This document shows, in pieces, positions 8,795-18,527 of a DNA stretch of 64,000 nt (the stretch's first letter is position 1; each line of letters opens with the position of its first letter). The stretch covers positions 218,571 to 282,570 of the forward strand of contig JBIQMS010000001.1 in NCBI GenBank assembly GCA_044463125.1, given 5' to 3'. Below the pieces are notes generated by a model, which was given only the letters and a program-made list of their open reading frames with translations, had not been told where the DNA came from and did no database searches. Made by a program: the position numbers and the translations under genes. The DNA is from CAYMZZ01 sp044463125. Its GTDB lineage: Bacteria; Bacteroidota; Bacteroidia; Chitinophagales; Chitinophagaceae.

Positions 8795-9287
8795 CCACCT
8801 GCGACCGGAAGGAGAAATGTCGTTGTGCGAGATAACTGAAGAGGATGACCACGGTGCTGGTAATTATTTGCGCCAGCACAGGATAAACCCGGAAATATTC
8901 GACCAAAATCTTTAACAATATATAATTAAGCGCCAGGTTAAAAAGACAGATCATGAAGTAGCGAAACAATTGAACACTGCCCTTAAGCGAAGAGTCGTTA
9001 AAAACAACATATTTGGCCAGAAAGAAACCTACGGGGAAGCTGATACACCAAGAGAAGAATAGCGCGGCTATGTGTGCTTTGAACGCGTAAAACCCAAATG
9101 AAAAACTCCTTTCCTCCAATATATAATGGTAACTGATATAGTACACCAGGAATGCCAACAGCGTATTCCCCCCACCGGCGGCGGCATAGCGGAAAGTTTG
9201 CAGGGGCATCCATTTCCGGAATGGCCGGTAAAAAAAATCAATAATGGGCAGAATAAAGTCGCGTATACTATGGAAATGCCTTCGCAT
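8784..9287 (-). CDS. GtrA family flippase-like membrane protein
   Basis: 167-residue protein with four hydrophobic segments (LQTFRYAAAGGGNTLLAFLVYY, HIAALFFSWCISFPVGFFLAKY, LFRYFMICLFNLALNYILLK, IITSTVVILFSYLAQRHFSF), the standard GtrA layout. Family members help move undecaprenyl-linked sugars across the inner membrane for O-antigen or teichoic acid glycosylation. The usual partner glycosyltransferases are not adjacent. The C-terminal YLAQRHFSFR is typical. A TAAATTTG box lies 8 bases upstream of the start. Confidence 0.88.
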   Translation of the reverse strand: MRRHFHSIRDFILPIIDFFYRPFRKWMPLQTFRYAAAGGGNTLLAFLVYYISYHYILEERSFSFGFYAFKAHIAALFFSWCISFPVGFFLAKYVVFNDSSLKGSVQLFRYFMICLFNLALNYILLKILVEYFRVYPVLAQIITSTVVILFSYLAQRHFSFRSQVVKD

Positions 9288-9294
9288 GAGTCTG

Positions 9295-9302
9295 CAAATT
9301 TA
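9295..9302 (-). promoter_or_regulatory. -7 box (TAAATTTG) for gtrA-like gene
   Basis: Minus-strand TAAATTTG (9302-9295) fits TAnnTTTG and ends 8 bases before the ATG at 9287, so the mRNA would be nearly leaderless. No clear TTG was seen at the correct -33 spacing. Confidence 0.4.
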
Positions 9303-9396
9303 AGCGGTGGATTGCATAGCCGCGCAGTCAACAAATAAATGGATGACAGCCCCTTGCCAAGCGTCAATTTCGTAATTTCGCCGCCAAATCAGTAGC

Positions 9397-11172
9397 ATGG
9401 GCGTCGTTCAAAAGATCAAACCATTTGTATCCAAAGGCATACAGGAACTATTTCAGCAGGAGATATCGGTCGACCAGTTGACCGTTAACAGCACCAAACC
9501 CGAATTTGAAGGGGATTATACTATCGTGCTCTTTGGCCTGGTAAAGCAATTGCGGCAATCGCCCGAACAATTGGGGCAAAAGCTGGGAGAATGGCTGATA
9601 ACAAATACCGATGGATTCTTCACCGGATTCAACGTGATTAAAGGCTTTTTGAACCTGACGATTGCGGACCAATATTGGACGGATGAACTGGAAAACGCCT
9701 ATCAAAATCCCGAACCGGGCCGTCGCCCGGCAAGTGGCGAAAAGGTGATGGTGGAATATTCCTCACCCAATACCAATAAGCCCCTGCACCTGGGTCACCT
9801 TCGCAACAACTTTTTGGGATGGAGTGTAGCCGAGATCATGAAATATGCGGGAGCCGAAGTGCGCAAAACGGCCATCCTCAACGATCGTGGTATTCATATC
9901 TGCAAATCCATGATTGCCTGGAAACTTTTTGCCAATGGAGCTACTCCGCAAAGCACCGGCATCAAAGGCGATCATTTTGTAGGGGATTATTATGTACGCT
10001 TTGGAACCGAACTGAAAAAGGAAGTGGCTGAACTGACCGCGCAGGGAATGAATGCAGAAGAAGCCGAAAAAAATGCGCCCCTGATGAAAGCCGCCCAGCA
10101 AATGCTACTCGATTGGGAAAACGGCGACAAAGAAGTGCGGCAGTTATGGGAAACCATGAATGGCTGGGTGTACGAGGGCTTCAATGCAACCTATCGCCGC
10201 ATCGGCAGCGATTTTGATAAGAACTATTACGAAAGCGAAACCTATCTTTTGGGTAAGGAACTGGTGGAAGAAGGCCTGGCCAAAAATGTATTCTTCCGCA
10301 AGCCCGATGGAAGTGTATGGATAGACCTGACGGCCGACGGATTGGATGAAAAACTGGTATTGCGCAAGGACGGCACTTCCGTTTATATAACCCAGGACCT
10401 GGGCCTTGCCGACCGGAAATATGAAGAGTTTCCTTATAACCAAAGCATCTACGTGATTGCCGATGAGCAGAACTACCATATGAAGGTATTAAAGCTTATT
10501 CTGCAGAAATTGGGGAAACCCTATGCCGACGGCATTTATCACCTGAGCTATGGCATGGTGGAGCTACCCACAGGAAGAATGAAAACCCGCGAGGGTACAG
10601 TGGTGGATGCCGATGATCTGCTCGATGAATTGAGGCGTGTGGCGCAGCAAAAAACCGAGGAGCTGGGTAAAGTGCAGGATTTTGAGAAAAAAGAGCTTGA
10701 TGCTTTATACGACATGATATCCCTGGGAGCTTTGAAATTCTTCCTGCTTCGGGTGGATCCTAAGAAAAGAATGGTGTTTAATCCCGAAGAAAGTATCGAT
10801 ATCCATGGCTTCACCGCCACTTTTGTGCAATATACCCATGCGCGTATCTGTTCCATTTTGCGAAAAGAACGACCGGCTGAAAAAGCGCCAGCTTTTTCTA
10901 CGCTCCTGAAAGCTGAGAAGGATATGCTGGTATTACTGGAACAGTTTGATACCATCATTGAGCAGGCCCTGCAGGAGCATAATCCTTCGGTGCTGGCCGG
11001 TTATGCTTTCCAACTGGCCAAGAGTTTCAATAGTTTTTATACGGAACTCTCCGTGATGAAAGCCGAGAGCGAAGAGAAAAAGCAATTGCGGCTGCGCATT
11101 TGCGCCCTTACCGCCAAAACCATTCGCATTACCATGCGCCTGATGGGTATTGCCGTGCCGGAGAGGATGTAA
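9397..11172 (+). CDS. argS: arginine--tRNA ligase
   Basis: Class I aminoacyl-tRNA synthetase of 591 residues that charges tRNA-Arg. The N-terminal Add1 domain is followed by the HIGH motif as LHLGHLRN within SSPNTNKPLHLGHLRNNFL. GRMKTREGTVV stands in the KMSKS position, which is degenerate in most ArgRS. The C-terminal DALR anticodon-binding domain includes FVQYTHARICSIL and ends AVPERM. The ATG at 9397 is preceded by a TAATTTCG box (9373-9380), one base off the -7 consensus. Length is normal. It stands alone, convergent with the TPR gene across a repeat-bearing gap. Confidence 0.97.
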   Translation: MGVVQKIKPFVSKGIQELFQQEISVDQLTVNSTKPEFEGDYTIVLFGLVKQLRQSPEQLGQKLGEWLITNTDGFFTGFNVIKGFLNLTIADQYWTDELENAYQNPEPGRRPASGEKVMVEYSSPNTNKPLHLGHLRNNFLGWSVAEIMKYAGAEVRKTAILNDRGIHICKSMIAWKLFANGATPQSTGIKGDHFVGDYYVRFGTELKKEVAELTAQGMNAEEAEKNAPLMKAAQQMLLDWENGDKEVRQLWETMNGWVYEGFNATYRRIGSDFDKNYYESETYLLGKELVEEGLAKNVFFRKPDGSVWIDLTADGLDEKLVLRKDGTSVYITQDLGLADRKYEEFPYNQSIYVIADEQNYHMKVLKLILQKLGKPYADGIYHLSYGMVELPTGRMKTREGTVVDADDLLDELRRVAQQKTEELGKVQDFEKKELDALYDMISLGALKFFLLRVDPKKRMVFNPEESIDIHGFTATFVQYTHARICSILRKERPAEKAPAFSTLLKAEKDMLVLLEQFDTIIEQALQEHNPSVLAGYAFQLAKSFNSFYTELSVMKAESEEKKQLRLRICALTAKTIRITMRLMGIAVPERM

Positions 11173-11249
11173 GTTTGAAGTAAGTTAACTCGAAGAATTA
11201 GAGGTCAAAATTTTACAAATTGCTTGGCTTCCCCAGACTTATCGAATAG

Positions 11250-11359
11250 AATCTGCGTTCATCTGCGGAAAAATCTGCGATAATCTGCGGGGAATGCATC
11301 TGCACTTTAAACCTGTTCAAAGTTCAGGCGAGTTTTCCCGCAGATTTTCGCAGATGAGA
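11250..11359. repeat. ATCTGCG-type dispersed repeat element
   Basis: Four spaced copies of ATCTGCG read rightward in 11250-11292 (spacing 10-12 bases) and two read leftward in 11338-11359, so the ends form an imperfect stem of about 19 bases. The loop contains AAAGTTCAGGCGAG followed by TTTTCCCGCAGA. A related element with the same core lies near 20.5 kb. It fills the gap between convergent argS and the TPR gene (11173-11436), where I see no gene. Confidence 0.7.
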
Positions 11360-11436
11360 TCCTGAAAGGAAAGATACTTCGGCCAATTATGCTTCATTTA
11401 CCGGCAATAAATTGAATCCCACAAAAGATTCCGTAA

Positions 11437-12483
11437 TTACAGTCCGCCGCCGGGCATTTGCTTTTTCTGCTTGAGCGAAGCGAGGCTGGGGTCCATTTCA
11501 ATGGCTTTGTCGCAAAGCTGCTGGCCTTTTGATTTTTCACCCTTTTTCTGATAGCTCATGCCAATCATGTATAGCGCGGATGCGTTTTCTTTGTCGTATT
11601 CGAGAATCTTGTCCCAATAATCAATGGCGGGCTGGTATTTGCCTTTGAAATAATATGCTTCGGCAATCATATTGAGAATATTCATGTCGCTGGGACGGCG
11701 CTTCAGGATTTCATTTAATATCCCCACTCCTTCTTCGAGGTTACCTACATTCAGATAGGCTATACCGAGGTTTTCCAGGTAATCATTATCGCGACGATAC
11801 CCCTTCTCCCCTGCCAGCTTAATGGTCTCCAATGCCTTTTGATCATTGTGCATGGCATAGTAGATCAATCCCAACTCGTAGATCCAGTTGCTCTTGGTAG
11901 TGTCCAGTTCTATCGCTTTTTGAAAATAAGGAATACACTGTTTGTAGTTCTGCATATCGGCATAGCTACGTGCAATCATGTAAGGTATTTCACCATTGGC
12001 GGGTTCTTCTTTGGCTGCTTCATTCAGCACTTTGATGGCTTCCCCATAATTATCCTGCTGGTAATGCACTTTTCCTACGAAATAATTGACCCTTGCCGAT
12101 GGATCAGCTTTCTTCAATTTTCCTGCATAAATCACCACATCATCGTATTTCTTCAGGTTGAAGGAAAGGTCCATCAACCGGCGATATTGATCGACGGTCA
12201 GCTTATCCCAACCATCCAGCTTTTTGTAGGCTTCCCAGGCCTGGAAATATTTCCGGAGGTCCATATAGGCATCAGCCAATTCGGCTACCAGTTTGGGATC
12301 ATCGGCCTGGTAAGTAGCCGCTTTTTCAAACTGACGCAGCGATTCCATCCTTCTTCCTTTCTGCTTTTCTTCCAGACCTTTATTGTAAAAATGAATTGAA
12401 CTGTCGGCTGCGCTGCCGCCGGTTTGCCCGCTTGTATAAATAGCGATGGCACAAAAAAGTGGAGTAAGGGCTTTTCGGATCAT
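11437..12483 (-). CDS. exported tetratricopeptide repeat protein
   Basis: 348-residue protein with a signal peptide (MIRKALTPLFCAIAIYTSGQ) and about eight TPR units from residue 27 to near 335, for example GEIPYMIARSYADMQNY, NWIYELGLIYYAMHNDQK and NILNMIAEAYYFKGKY. TPR arrays are protein-binding scaffolds; in Bacteroidota such periplasmic proteins are common and mostly without known partners. The tail KQKKQMPGGGL is low complexity. It has its own gap on both sides, so it is probably a single-gene unit. No partner can be named. Confidence 0.85.
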   Translation of the reverse strand: MIRKALTPLFCAIAIYTSGQTGGSAADSSIHFYNKGLEEKQKGRRMESLRQFEKAATYQADDPKLVAELADAYMDLRKYFQAWEAYKKLDGWDKLTVDQYRRLMDLSFNLKKYDDVVIYAGKLKKADPSARVNYFVGKVHYQQDNYGEAIKVLNEAAKEEPANGEIPYMIARSYADMQNYKQCIPYFQKAIELDTTKSNWIYELGLIYYAMHNDQKALETIKLAGEKGYRRDNDYLENLGIAYLNVGNLEEGVGILNEILKRRPSDMNILNMIAEAYYFKGKYQPAIDYWDKILEYDKENASALYMIGMSYQKKGEKSKGQQLCDKAIEMDPSLASLKQKKQMPGGGL

Positions 12484-12621
12484 TGGAATGAAGGATTTTT
12501 ATTGGATGATTAAAATTAGACCAAAAGAACCGATTTGAGAATTTGATTATTTGTGTATTTGTAAAGCTGTGCTTATCAGCAATTGGCATTTACAATCGTC
12601 AAATTTGGCAGCTATTCCGGC

Positions 12622-14676
12622 CTATTTCAAAATCAAACCCGCCAGCGGCGGTATATTTAAACGAATCCGGTAGGCTTCTTCGTCTTCACCCACTGTTATT
12701 TTTTCGCTTCGGATTTCGGGGTTAAACACTTTTCCTGTTCCCCAGAAAATGGCCGCGTCGCTATTAAACAATTCCCGGCTATATGCTTTGCCCTTGACAG
12801 TAATTTCCCAGTCATTCCGCACAACGGGCGTCATATTTAGTACGATCAACAGGTCATCTTCCGGATTCCTGCCTTTGCGCTTGAATACCATCACCGATTC
12901 TGCACGATGATTCAGGTCCACCCATTCAAATCCATAGATGTTGAACTGGTTTTCGTGCAGGGCTGGCTCTTCCCTCAGAAGCTGGTTCAGTTTTACCACG
13001 CAATCCTGCAAAAGCCGGTGGGCATCGTATTGCAACAAAGGCCAATCCAACTCCGACTTGTAGTTCCACTCACTGGTTTGTCCAAACTCACCTCCCATGA
13101 ACAAAAGTTTGGCACCCGGGTGCGCCCACATATAGGTGAACATCAAACGCAGGTTGGCAAATTTCTGCCATTCATCGCCCGGCATCTTATACAACAAAGG
13201 GCTTTTGCCGTGCACTACTTCATCGTGGCTGAAGGGCAGCATGAAGTTTTCGTCGTAGTAATACATCATACTGAATGAAAACTTGTCCTGCTGATGTTGC
13301 CGAGCCAGCGGATCCAATTTGAAATAATTCAGCGTATCGTGCATCCAACCCATCATCCATTTCATGCCAAAGCCCAGCCCATCCTGCCAGGTAGGTTTTG
13401 ATATGCCCGGCCAATCTGTTGCTTCTTCGGCTATAGTTTGTACATCGGGGAAATCCCGGAAAATGGTTTCGTTAAGATCTTTGATAAACGCGATGGCTTC
13501 GAGGTTGCCGTCGCCGCCGAATTCATTGGGCTCCCACTCGCCTTCCTTTCGGCTATAGTTCAACTTCAGCATCGAACTCACTGCATCAACCCGGATGCCG
13601 TCGATATGAAAATAGTCGAACCAAAAGCGGGCGCTGCTGATCAAAAAAGACTTGACTTCGCCCCGCTTATAGTTGAAGATATAGCTGTTCCAATCCGGAT
13701 GAAAGCCTTTGCGCATGTCGGCGTATTCATACGTGTGCGTGCCATCGAACATATAGAGGCCATGCGCATCATAAGGGAAATGAGAAGGTACCCAATCGAG
13801 GATGACCCCGATTCCTTCCTGGTGAAATGCATCAATCAGCCGCATCAATCCCTGTGGATCACCAAAACGGGATGTGGGCGCAAAGAATCCGGTGCATTGA
13901 TAGCCCCAACTGCCATCGAAAGGATGTTCCATCACCGGCATAAACTCCACATGAGTGAAACCCATTTCCTTCACATAAGGCACCAGACGTTCACGCATCT
14001 GATCGTAGGTATTGTACGATTCTTCATCGTCCTTCACCGGTCTTTGCCAACTGGCCAGGTGCACTTCATATACCGACCAGGGTGCATCCAGCGCGTTATG
14101 CTCCTTACGCTTACGCATCCATTCCGCATCCTTCCATTCGTAATACATGTCCCAGGTGATGGAAGCGGTATAGGGCCTTTTCTCCCAAAAATGAGCCAGT
14201 GGATCGCCTTTCTCTGTTACCCTACCCTCAAAACCCGTGATATGATACTTGTATGCTTCGCCTAATCCAAAACCGGGAATAAAACCTTCCCAGATGCCGC
14301 TCTTATCCCAACGTGGTGTGAGCGGATGGGCCTGTGAATCCCATTTATTAAAATGCGCGATTACCGAAACGGCCGTCGCATTGGGTGCCCATACGCAGAA
14401 ATACATACCCCAGGTATTGAGTACCTGAATGGACTTTGCACCCATTTTCTTGTAGATGCTATAATGTGTTCCCTGTTGAAAATTGCGGATATCATCCTCC
14501 GTCAGCAACGTATAATTCCAAACAGGCCGGGTAGTGTCCACAAAATGTGTTTGTTCATACGGAACTCCTTCGGTTGCCGATCCGGGTTCATTGCTTGCCG
14601 TATCCAACAATCGCTTGCTATTCTGCTCGTTGTTGCGCGAAATATCGTTGTTGTTTTGATCAATATTCTCAGGCAT
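12622..14676 (-). CDS. glgB: 1,4-alpha-glucan branching enzyme
   Basis: GH13 enzyme of 684 residues that makes alpha-1,6 branches in glycogen. After a 40-residue low-complexity N-terminus comes a CBM48 module (TWGMYFCVWAPNATAVSVIAHFN, about residues 88-165), then the barrel: YEVHLASW near 203, DGIRVDAVSSML with nucleophile Asp364, TIAEEATDWPG with the acid/base Glu at 417/418, and FSHDEVVHG with Asp485. The C-terminal all-beta domain ends IPPLAGLILK. The asparagine-rich start (NIDQNNNDISRNNEQN) is unusual and probably disordered. It is transcribed away from the TonB-type receptor at 14857. It acts with glgA and glgC near 24 kb. Confidence 0.97.
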   Translation of the reverse strand: MPENIDQNNNDISRNNEQNSKRLLDTASNEPGSATEGVPYEQTHFVDTTRPVWNYTLLTEDDIRNFQQGTHYSIYKKMGAKSIQVLNTWGMYFCVWAPNATAVSVIAHFNKWDSQAHPLTPRWDKSGIWEGFIPGFGLGEAYKYHITGFEGRVTEKGDPLAHFWEKRPYTASITWDMYYEWKDAEWMRKRKEHNALDAPWSVYEVHLASWQRPVKDDEESYNTYDQMRERLVPYVKEMGFTHVEFMPVMEHPFDGSWGYQCTGFFAPTSRFGDPQGLMRLIDAFHQEGIGVILDWVPSHFPYDAHGLYMFDGTHTYEYADMRKGFHPDWNSYIFNYKRGEVKSFLISSARFWFDYFHIDGIRVDAVSSMLKLNYSRKEGEWEPNEFGGDGNLEAIAFIKDLNETIFRDFPDVQTIAEEATDWPGISKPTWQDGLGFGMKWMMGWMHDTLNYFKLDPLARQHQQDKFSFSMMYYYDENFMLPFSHDEVVHGKSPLLYKMPGDEWQKFANLRLMFTYMWAHPGAKLLFMGGEFGQTSEWNYKSELDWPLLQYDAHRLLQDCVVKLNQLLREEPALHENQFNIYGFEWVDLNHRAESVMVFKRKGRNPEDDLLIVLNMTPVVRNDWEITVKGKAYSRELFNSDAAIFWGTGKVFNPEIRSEKITVGEDEEAYRIRLNIPPLAGLILK

Positions 14677-14856
14677 TCAGGATGGTTTTACATTTTCAGC
14701 TTTCTACAACTTACGGAATTTTATTGAAATATTAACAGGGTTTACCGCTTCAACATTCTCACATCAGGCCATTAATCCCCAAATTTGCCCCATCATATAA
14801 AATAAGCGGAAAACCGCGCGGTTACCGTTTATTTTAGAACCATAGCCAAACCAGCC

Positions 14857-17619
14857 ATGAGAAAACAAATTCTCCTTTTGCTCTTTTCCTTAAGCGCCAT
14901 CACTGCCTTTAGCCAGCAAAGCTCCGTTGAAGGTACCGTGCGCGATACCACAGAAAATAAGACACTGCAATATGCTGTTGTCTCGCTCCTAAGAGGAAGC
15001 GACTCCGTTCTGGTGCAATTTACGCGAACCAACAAGGATGGTAGTTTTAAGATCGACCCACTTCCTGCGGGCAATTATGTGCTGTTGATCACCTATCCCA
15101 AGTTCGCCGACTATGCGGACCTGATCCAGGTATCAGGACAGTCTCCGCTAAAGCTCGGAACCATTCCGCTTACGCCCGCCAGCGTGTTGATGCGTGAAGT
15201 AATAGTGCGGGCCAACAATACCATGCGAATCCGGGGAGACACCACCGAGTTTACTGCCGACAGCTTCAAAGTTCGCGAAGGCGCCACGGTGGAGGAGCTG
15301 CTGCAACAGATTCCGGGCATGACGGTTAACAGCAAAGGTGAAATCACCGCCCAGGGCAAACGCGTGGACCGTGTATTGGTGGATGGGGAAGAATTTTTTG
15401 GCGACGACCCCACCATCGCCACGCAAAATATCGGCGCCAAAGCCGTAGATAAAGTGCAGGTATTCGATTCCAAATCGGAGCAGGATCAGCTAAAAGGTAT
15501 TGGTGCTTCCGGCAACACCGGCAAAACCATCAATATAAAATTAAAAGAAAACGCCAAGCGAGGTTATTTTGGAAAGGCAGGCGTGAATAGTAATCTGAAT
15601 GATTTGAATGACGCGCGACTCATGCTGAATCGCTTTGTGGGTCCACAAAAAATTTCGATTTACGGTACCAAGAGTAATACCAACACCGGTAGCCTGGGAT
15701 GGGAAGAAAGAAATAAACTGGGAATTGAGGACGATGATTATGAGTTTGATGAAATAAGCGGCTTCTATTACAGCTATGGCGATGGAGATGATGAGTTTTC
15801 GAACTACAACCTGCGTGGCCTTCCCAGCGCCTACACGGCTGGCGGATTGTTTAGCGATAAATGGAATGCCGACAAACATAAGCTGAACCTTTCTTATCTC
15901 TACAATCGGCTGGGCACTACTAATAACAGTTCTTCGCTTTCGCAAACCTTGCTGGAAGATACTACCTTCTATAATAGTTCTTCATCTAAAACCAGGGGGT
16001 TGAGCCAGCAACATTCCGCACGCGGCAAATACGAATGGAAGATTGATTCACTCGCTTCCATCCGGTTCTCAGTAGCGGGTATTATGCGGGAAAAGAATCA
16101 GGACATGGAAAGCTATAGTAATGCGGAAAATGAAGACCGGCAATTCGTAAATGAAAATGACCGTACCAATGAATTGTTTAGCCGGAAGAAGCAATTGGAT
16201 AATGTGATTTTCTACAAACAACTTTTCAAGAAAAAGAATCGCCAGCTCAGCACTACCCTGCGTATGGGATTGGTGGAAGATGAGGGCAACGAGTTGCTGA
16301 TTTCAACCACCCGATTTTATACCGACGGCAACCTCGACAGTACTGATTTGATCGATCAGCAAAAAATAAACGAAGGGCGCTCCAACACCTGGGGGGTAAG
16401 GATACAATACAATGAACCGATCACCGACAAATGGAACCTGGTAACCGAGTACAGCCTCAACCATAACCAGTCCGAATCGTTCCGGAATAGTTTTGATAAA
16501 GATGGTGACGACAAATACAGTGTCCGTAACCTCAGTTTCAGCAACAATTTTGAATTGAACGCGCTCTCCAATAGCGGAAGTGTTACAGCAAGGTATATGG
16601 GCAAGAAATGGCGCCTGGCAGCAGGCGCAGGGCTGTCGTCCATACGCCTTAACCTCAATAATCTGGATCTCGCTAATCGCACCCGCTATAATTTCACCGG
16701 CTTCACCCCACAGGTACAGATAGCACACCTGAAGAGTCAGCAGTCGATGATGAGCGTTAATTACCGGGGCAATACCATACAGCCCAACCTGAACCAATTG
16801 CAGCCGCTACAGAATAATAATGATCCCCTTAGCATTTATATGGGTAATCCCGACCTGAAAGTGGGCTTCAATCACAATATCAATTTTAATTTGCATGATT
16901 TCAAAGTGCTGAGTGGCCGATATATGTTTGTAAATGCCGGCATCAGCTTTATTCAGAATGCCATCACACAAACCAGCACTGTGGATCAGTTTGGCAAGCG
17001 CACCTATATGCCGGTAAATGTGGATGGAAACTATAATTGGTATTTATGGTCGGCCGTTAATAGCGGACAGGGAGAAAAGAAATGGACGCATGAAATTGCC
17101 CCTTCTGCCAATGGAGGCCGCAATGTGAACTTCATTAACGGTAATAGAAACGAAAACAATTATGCGACTCTGAGCCTGAATTATTCACTCAGCTACCGAG
17201 TGCAGGATAAATTTAATTTCCGCTTCGGTCCCAGCCTTTCGCGCACATTGTCGAAATCATCGCTGCGGCCCAATGTGAACAACAATTACTGGACCTATGG
17301 CGGTCGTGCGAATTTCTGGGTAAAGCTGCCGGGCAAGCTGGAACTGCAGTCGGATGTACAGGCCAACCTGCAGCAAAAAACCGAAGCATTCCCCAATCCG
17401 GTGAATATTACCGTTTGGAATGCCCGCCTCACACGAAAATTCCTGAAAGATAATGCGTTGGAAGCAGGCATTATTGCCAACGACATCCTGAATCAGAATA
17501 TTGGATTCAACAGAACTATCAATAGCAGTTTCGTTAACGAACAGCGATACGACAGGGTGGCGCAATATTTTCAAATAATGTTGTTATGGAATTTCAATAA
17601 AATGCCTGGTAGTAAGTAA
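14857..17619 (+). CDS. TonB-dependent-receptor-like outer membrane beta-barrel protein
   Basis: 920-residue outer membrane protein. Signal peptide MRKQILLLLFSLSAITAFSQ, then a carboxypeptidase-regulatory-like domain (SSVEGTVRDTTENKTLQYAVV, residues 22-105), a plug-like domain (VEELLQQIPGMTVNSKGEI, VLVDGEEFFGDDP, about 120-225), and a long beta-barrel of the outer-membrane family-8 type that ends ...FQIMLLWNFNKMPGSK. No SusD partner follows; instead the next gene is a GLPGLI protein, a pairing often seen in Bacteroidota. The role is uncertain: transport of an unknown ligand or envelope integrity. A repeat array starts directly after the TAA stop. Confidence 0.9.
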   Translation: MRKQILLLLFSLSAITAFSQQSSVEGTVRDTTENKTLQYAVVSLLRGSDSVLVQFTRTNKDGSFKIDPLPAGNYVLLITYPKFADYADLIQVSGQSPLKLGTIPLTPASVLMREVIVRANNTMRIRGDTTEFTADSFKVREGATVEELLQQIPGMTVNSKGEITAQGKRVDRVLVDGEEFFGDDPTIATQNIGAKAVDKVQVFDSKSEQDQLKGIGASGNTGKTINIKLKENAKRGYFGKAGVNSNLNDLNDARLMLNRFVGPQKISIYGTKSNTNTGSLGWEERNKLGIEDDDYEFDEISGFYYSYGDGDDEFSNYNLRGLPSAYTAGGLFSDKWNADKHKLNLSYLYNRLGTTNNSSSLSQTLLEDTTFYNSSSSKTRGLSQQHSARGKYEWKIDSLASIRFSVAGIMREKNQDMESYSNAENEDRQFVNENDRTNELFSRKKQLDNVIFYKQLFKKKNRQLSTTLRMGLVEDEGNELLISTTRFYTDGNLDSTDLIDQQKINEGRSNTWGVRIQYNEPITDKWNLVTEYSLNHNQSESFRNSFDKDGDDKYSVRNLSFSNNFELNALSNSGSVTARYMGKKWRLAAGAGLSSIRLNLNNLDLANRTRYNFTGFTPQVQIAHLKSQQSMMSVNYRGNTIQPNLNQLQPLQNNNDPLSIYMGNPDLKVGFNHNINFNLHDFKVLSGRYMFVNAGISFIQNAITQTSTVDQFGKRTYMPVNVDGNYNWYLWSAVNSGQGEKKWTHEIAPSANGGRNVNFINGNRNENNYATLSLNYSLSYRVQDKFNFRFGPSLSRTLSKSSLRPNVNNNYWTYGGRANFWVKLPGKLELQSDVQANLQQKTEAFPNPVNITVWNARLTRKFLKDNALEAGIIANDILNQNIGFNRTINSSFVNEQRYDRVAQYFQIMLLWNFNKMPGSK

Positions 17620-17777
17620 TACGTAGTACGTATTACGTTATACGTTTTCAGTTGAAAGTTTAGGGTTTAAGGTTTAATACTTTTTATTTATTCGTAGTGA
17701 ATTTTCAAACTGAAAGCTTAAACCTTAAACTCTAAACCCTAAACGATTCAACAGTTCAACAAATCAACGATTCAACA
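17620..17777. repeat. heptad array A-B-B' plus octamer array
   Basis: Fills the whole gap between two plus-strand genes. ACGTWNT heptads (17620-17650) begin at the TAA stop. TTTARGG heptads (about 17656-17675) follow, then the reverse-complement set in 17716-17744, so the two can pair as a stem with a ~45-base loop. Four eight-base units related to GATTCAAC (17745-17776) run up to the next ATG with no Shine-Dalgarno-like sequence. Confidence 0.85.
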
Positions 17778-18512
17778 ATGAAAAAAATACTTTTCCTCAG
17801 CTTCGTTTTGCTTGCCTCAAAGTTGCTGCCGGCGCAGCAGGCTTTTTTGCAGCAGGTGAGCATTGATTTTGTGAAGACGGTGGCTGTTTGGCCTTTGATG
17901 AAAGAGATGGAGCCCGAATGGTTTGAGCAGTCGAAAGATCATATGCCGAAGGAACTGCAGAGCCATTTCAATTTCTCCACCGATGGCAGCAAATCGCTGT
18001 ACAAGAAAACCAAAGACCCGGAAATTCCACGGGGCATGTGGTTCCAGCCTTTTGCGGATAATAATAGCGTGTACAACGATTACGGCACGGGTACAACCAT
18101 CAGTCAGAAGCCGGTATTTGAACAAACCTTTCTGGTAGCCGACAGTTTCCACAAAATAGACTGGAAAATAACTGCCGATACCCGAATCATCGCCGGATTT
18201 GAATGTCGTAAGGCGATTGGCATCCTCTTCGATACAGTGGCCGTATTTGCTTTCTATACCGACCAGATCATGGTAAGCGGCGGGCCCGAAGGCATCACCG
18301 GACTGCCGGGTATGATCCTGGGAGTGGGTATTCCCCGTTTGCATACCACCTGGTTTGCCACGCAGGTTACCCTGGATCCCAACCTCAAAGCCATAAAGCC
18401 GGAGCAGAAGGGCAAGAAAGTGAACCGGGGCGAAATGCAGGAACAACTCTTCGATGTAATGAAGCGTTGGGAAGCCTATGGCCGCAAACTATACCTGGCA
18501 TTTGTGATTTGA
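17778..18512 (+). CDS. GLPGLI family protein
   Basis: 244-residue exported protein with signal peptide MKKILFLSFVLLASKLLPAQQ. The family signature appears as GPEGITGLPGMILGVGIPR near residues 172-190, after the typical DTRIIAGFECRKAIG and AFYTDQIMVSGGPEG. GLPGLI proteins are found in Bacteroidota, usually beside a carboxypeptidase-regulatory-domain TonB-type barrel, as here. Their function is unknown. The start is fixed by the repeat array that ends at the base before the ATG. The stop is 15 bases from the convergent amylase stop. Confidence 0.9.
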   Translation: MKKILFLSFVLLASKLLPAQQAFLQQVSIDFVKTVAVWPLMKEMEPEWFEQSKDHMPKELQSHFNFSTDGSKSLYKKTKDPEIPRGMWFQPFADNNSVYNDYGTGTTISQKPVFEQTFLVADSFHKIDWKITADTRIIAGFECRKAIGILFDTVAVFAFYTDQIMVSGGPEGITGLPGMILGVGIPRLHTTWFATQVTLDPNLKAIKPEQKGKKVNRGEMQEQLFDVMKRWEAYGRKLYLAFVI

Positions 18513-18527
18513 GCCTGCCGGAAATCC

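Noticed and set aside
17820..18446. Long minus-strand frame opposite the GLPGLI gene
   Set aside because: The plus-strand gene has a signal peptide and the GLPGLI motif; the antisense frame has neither.
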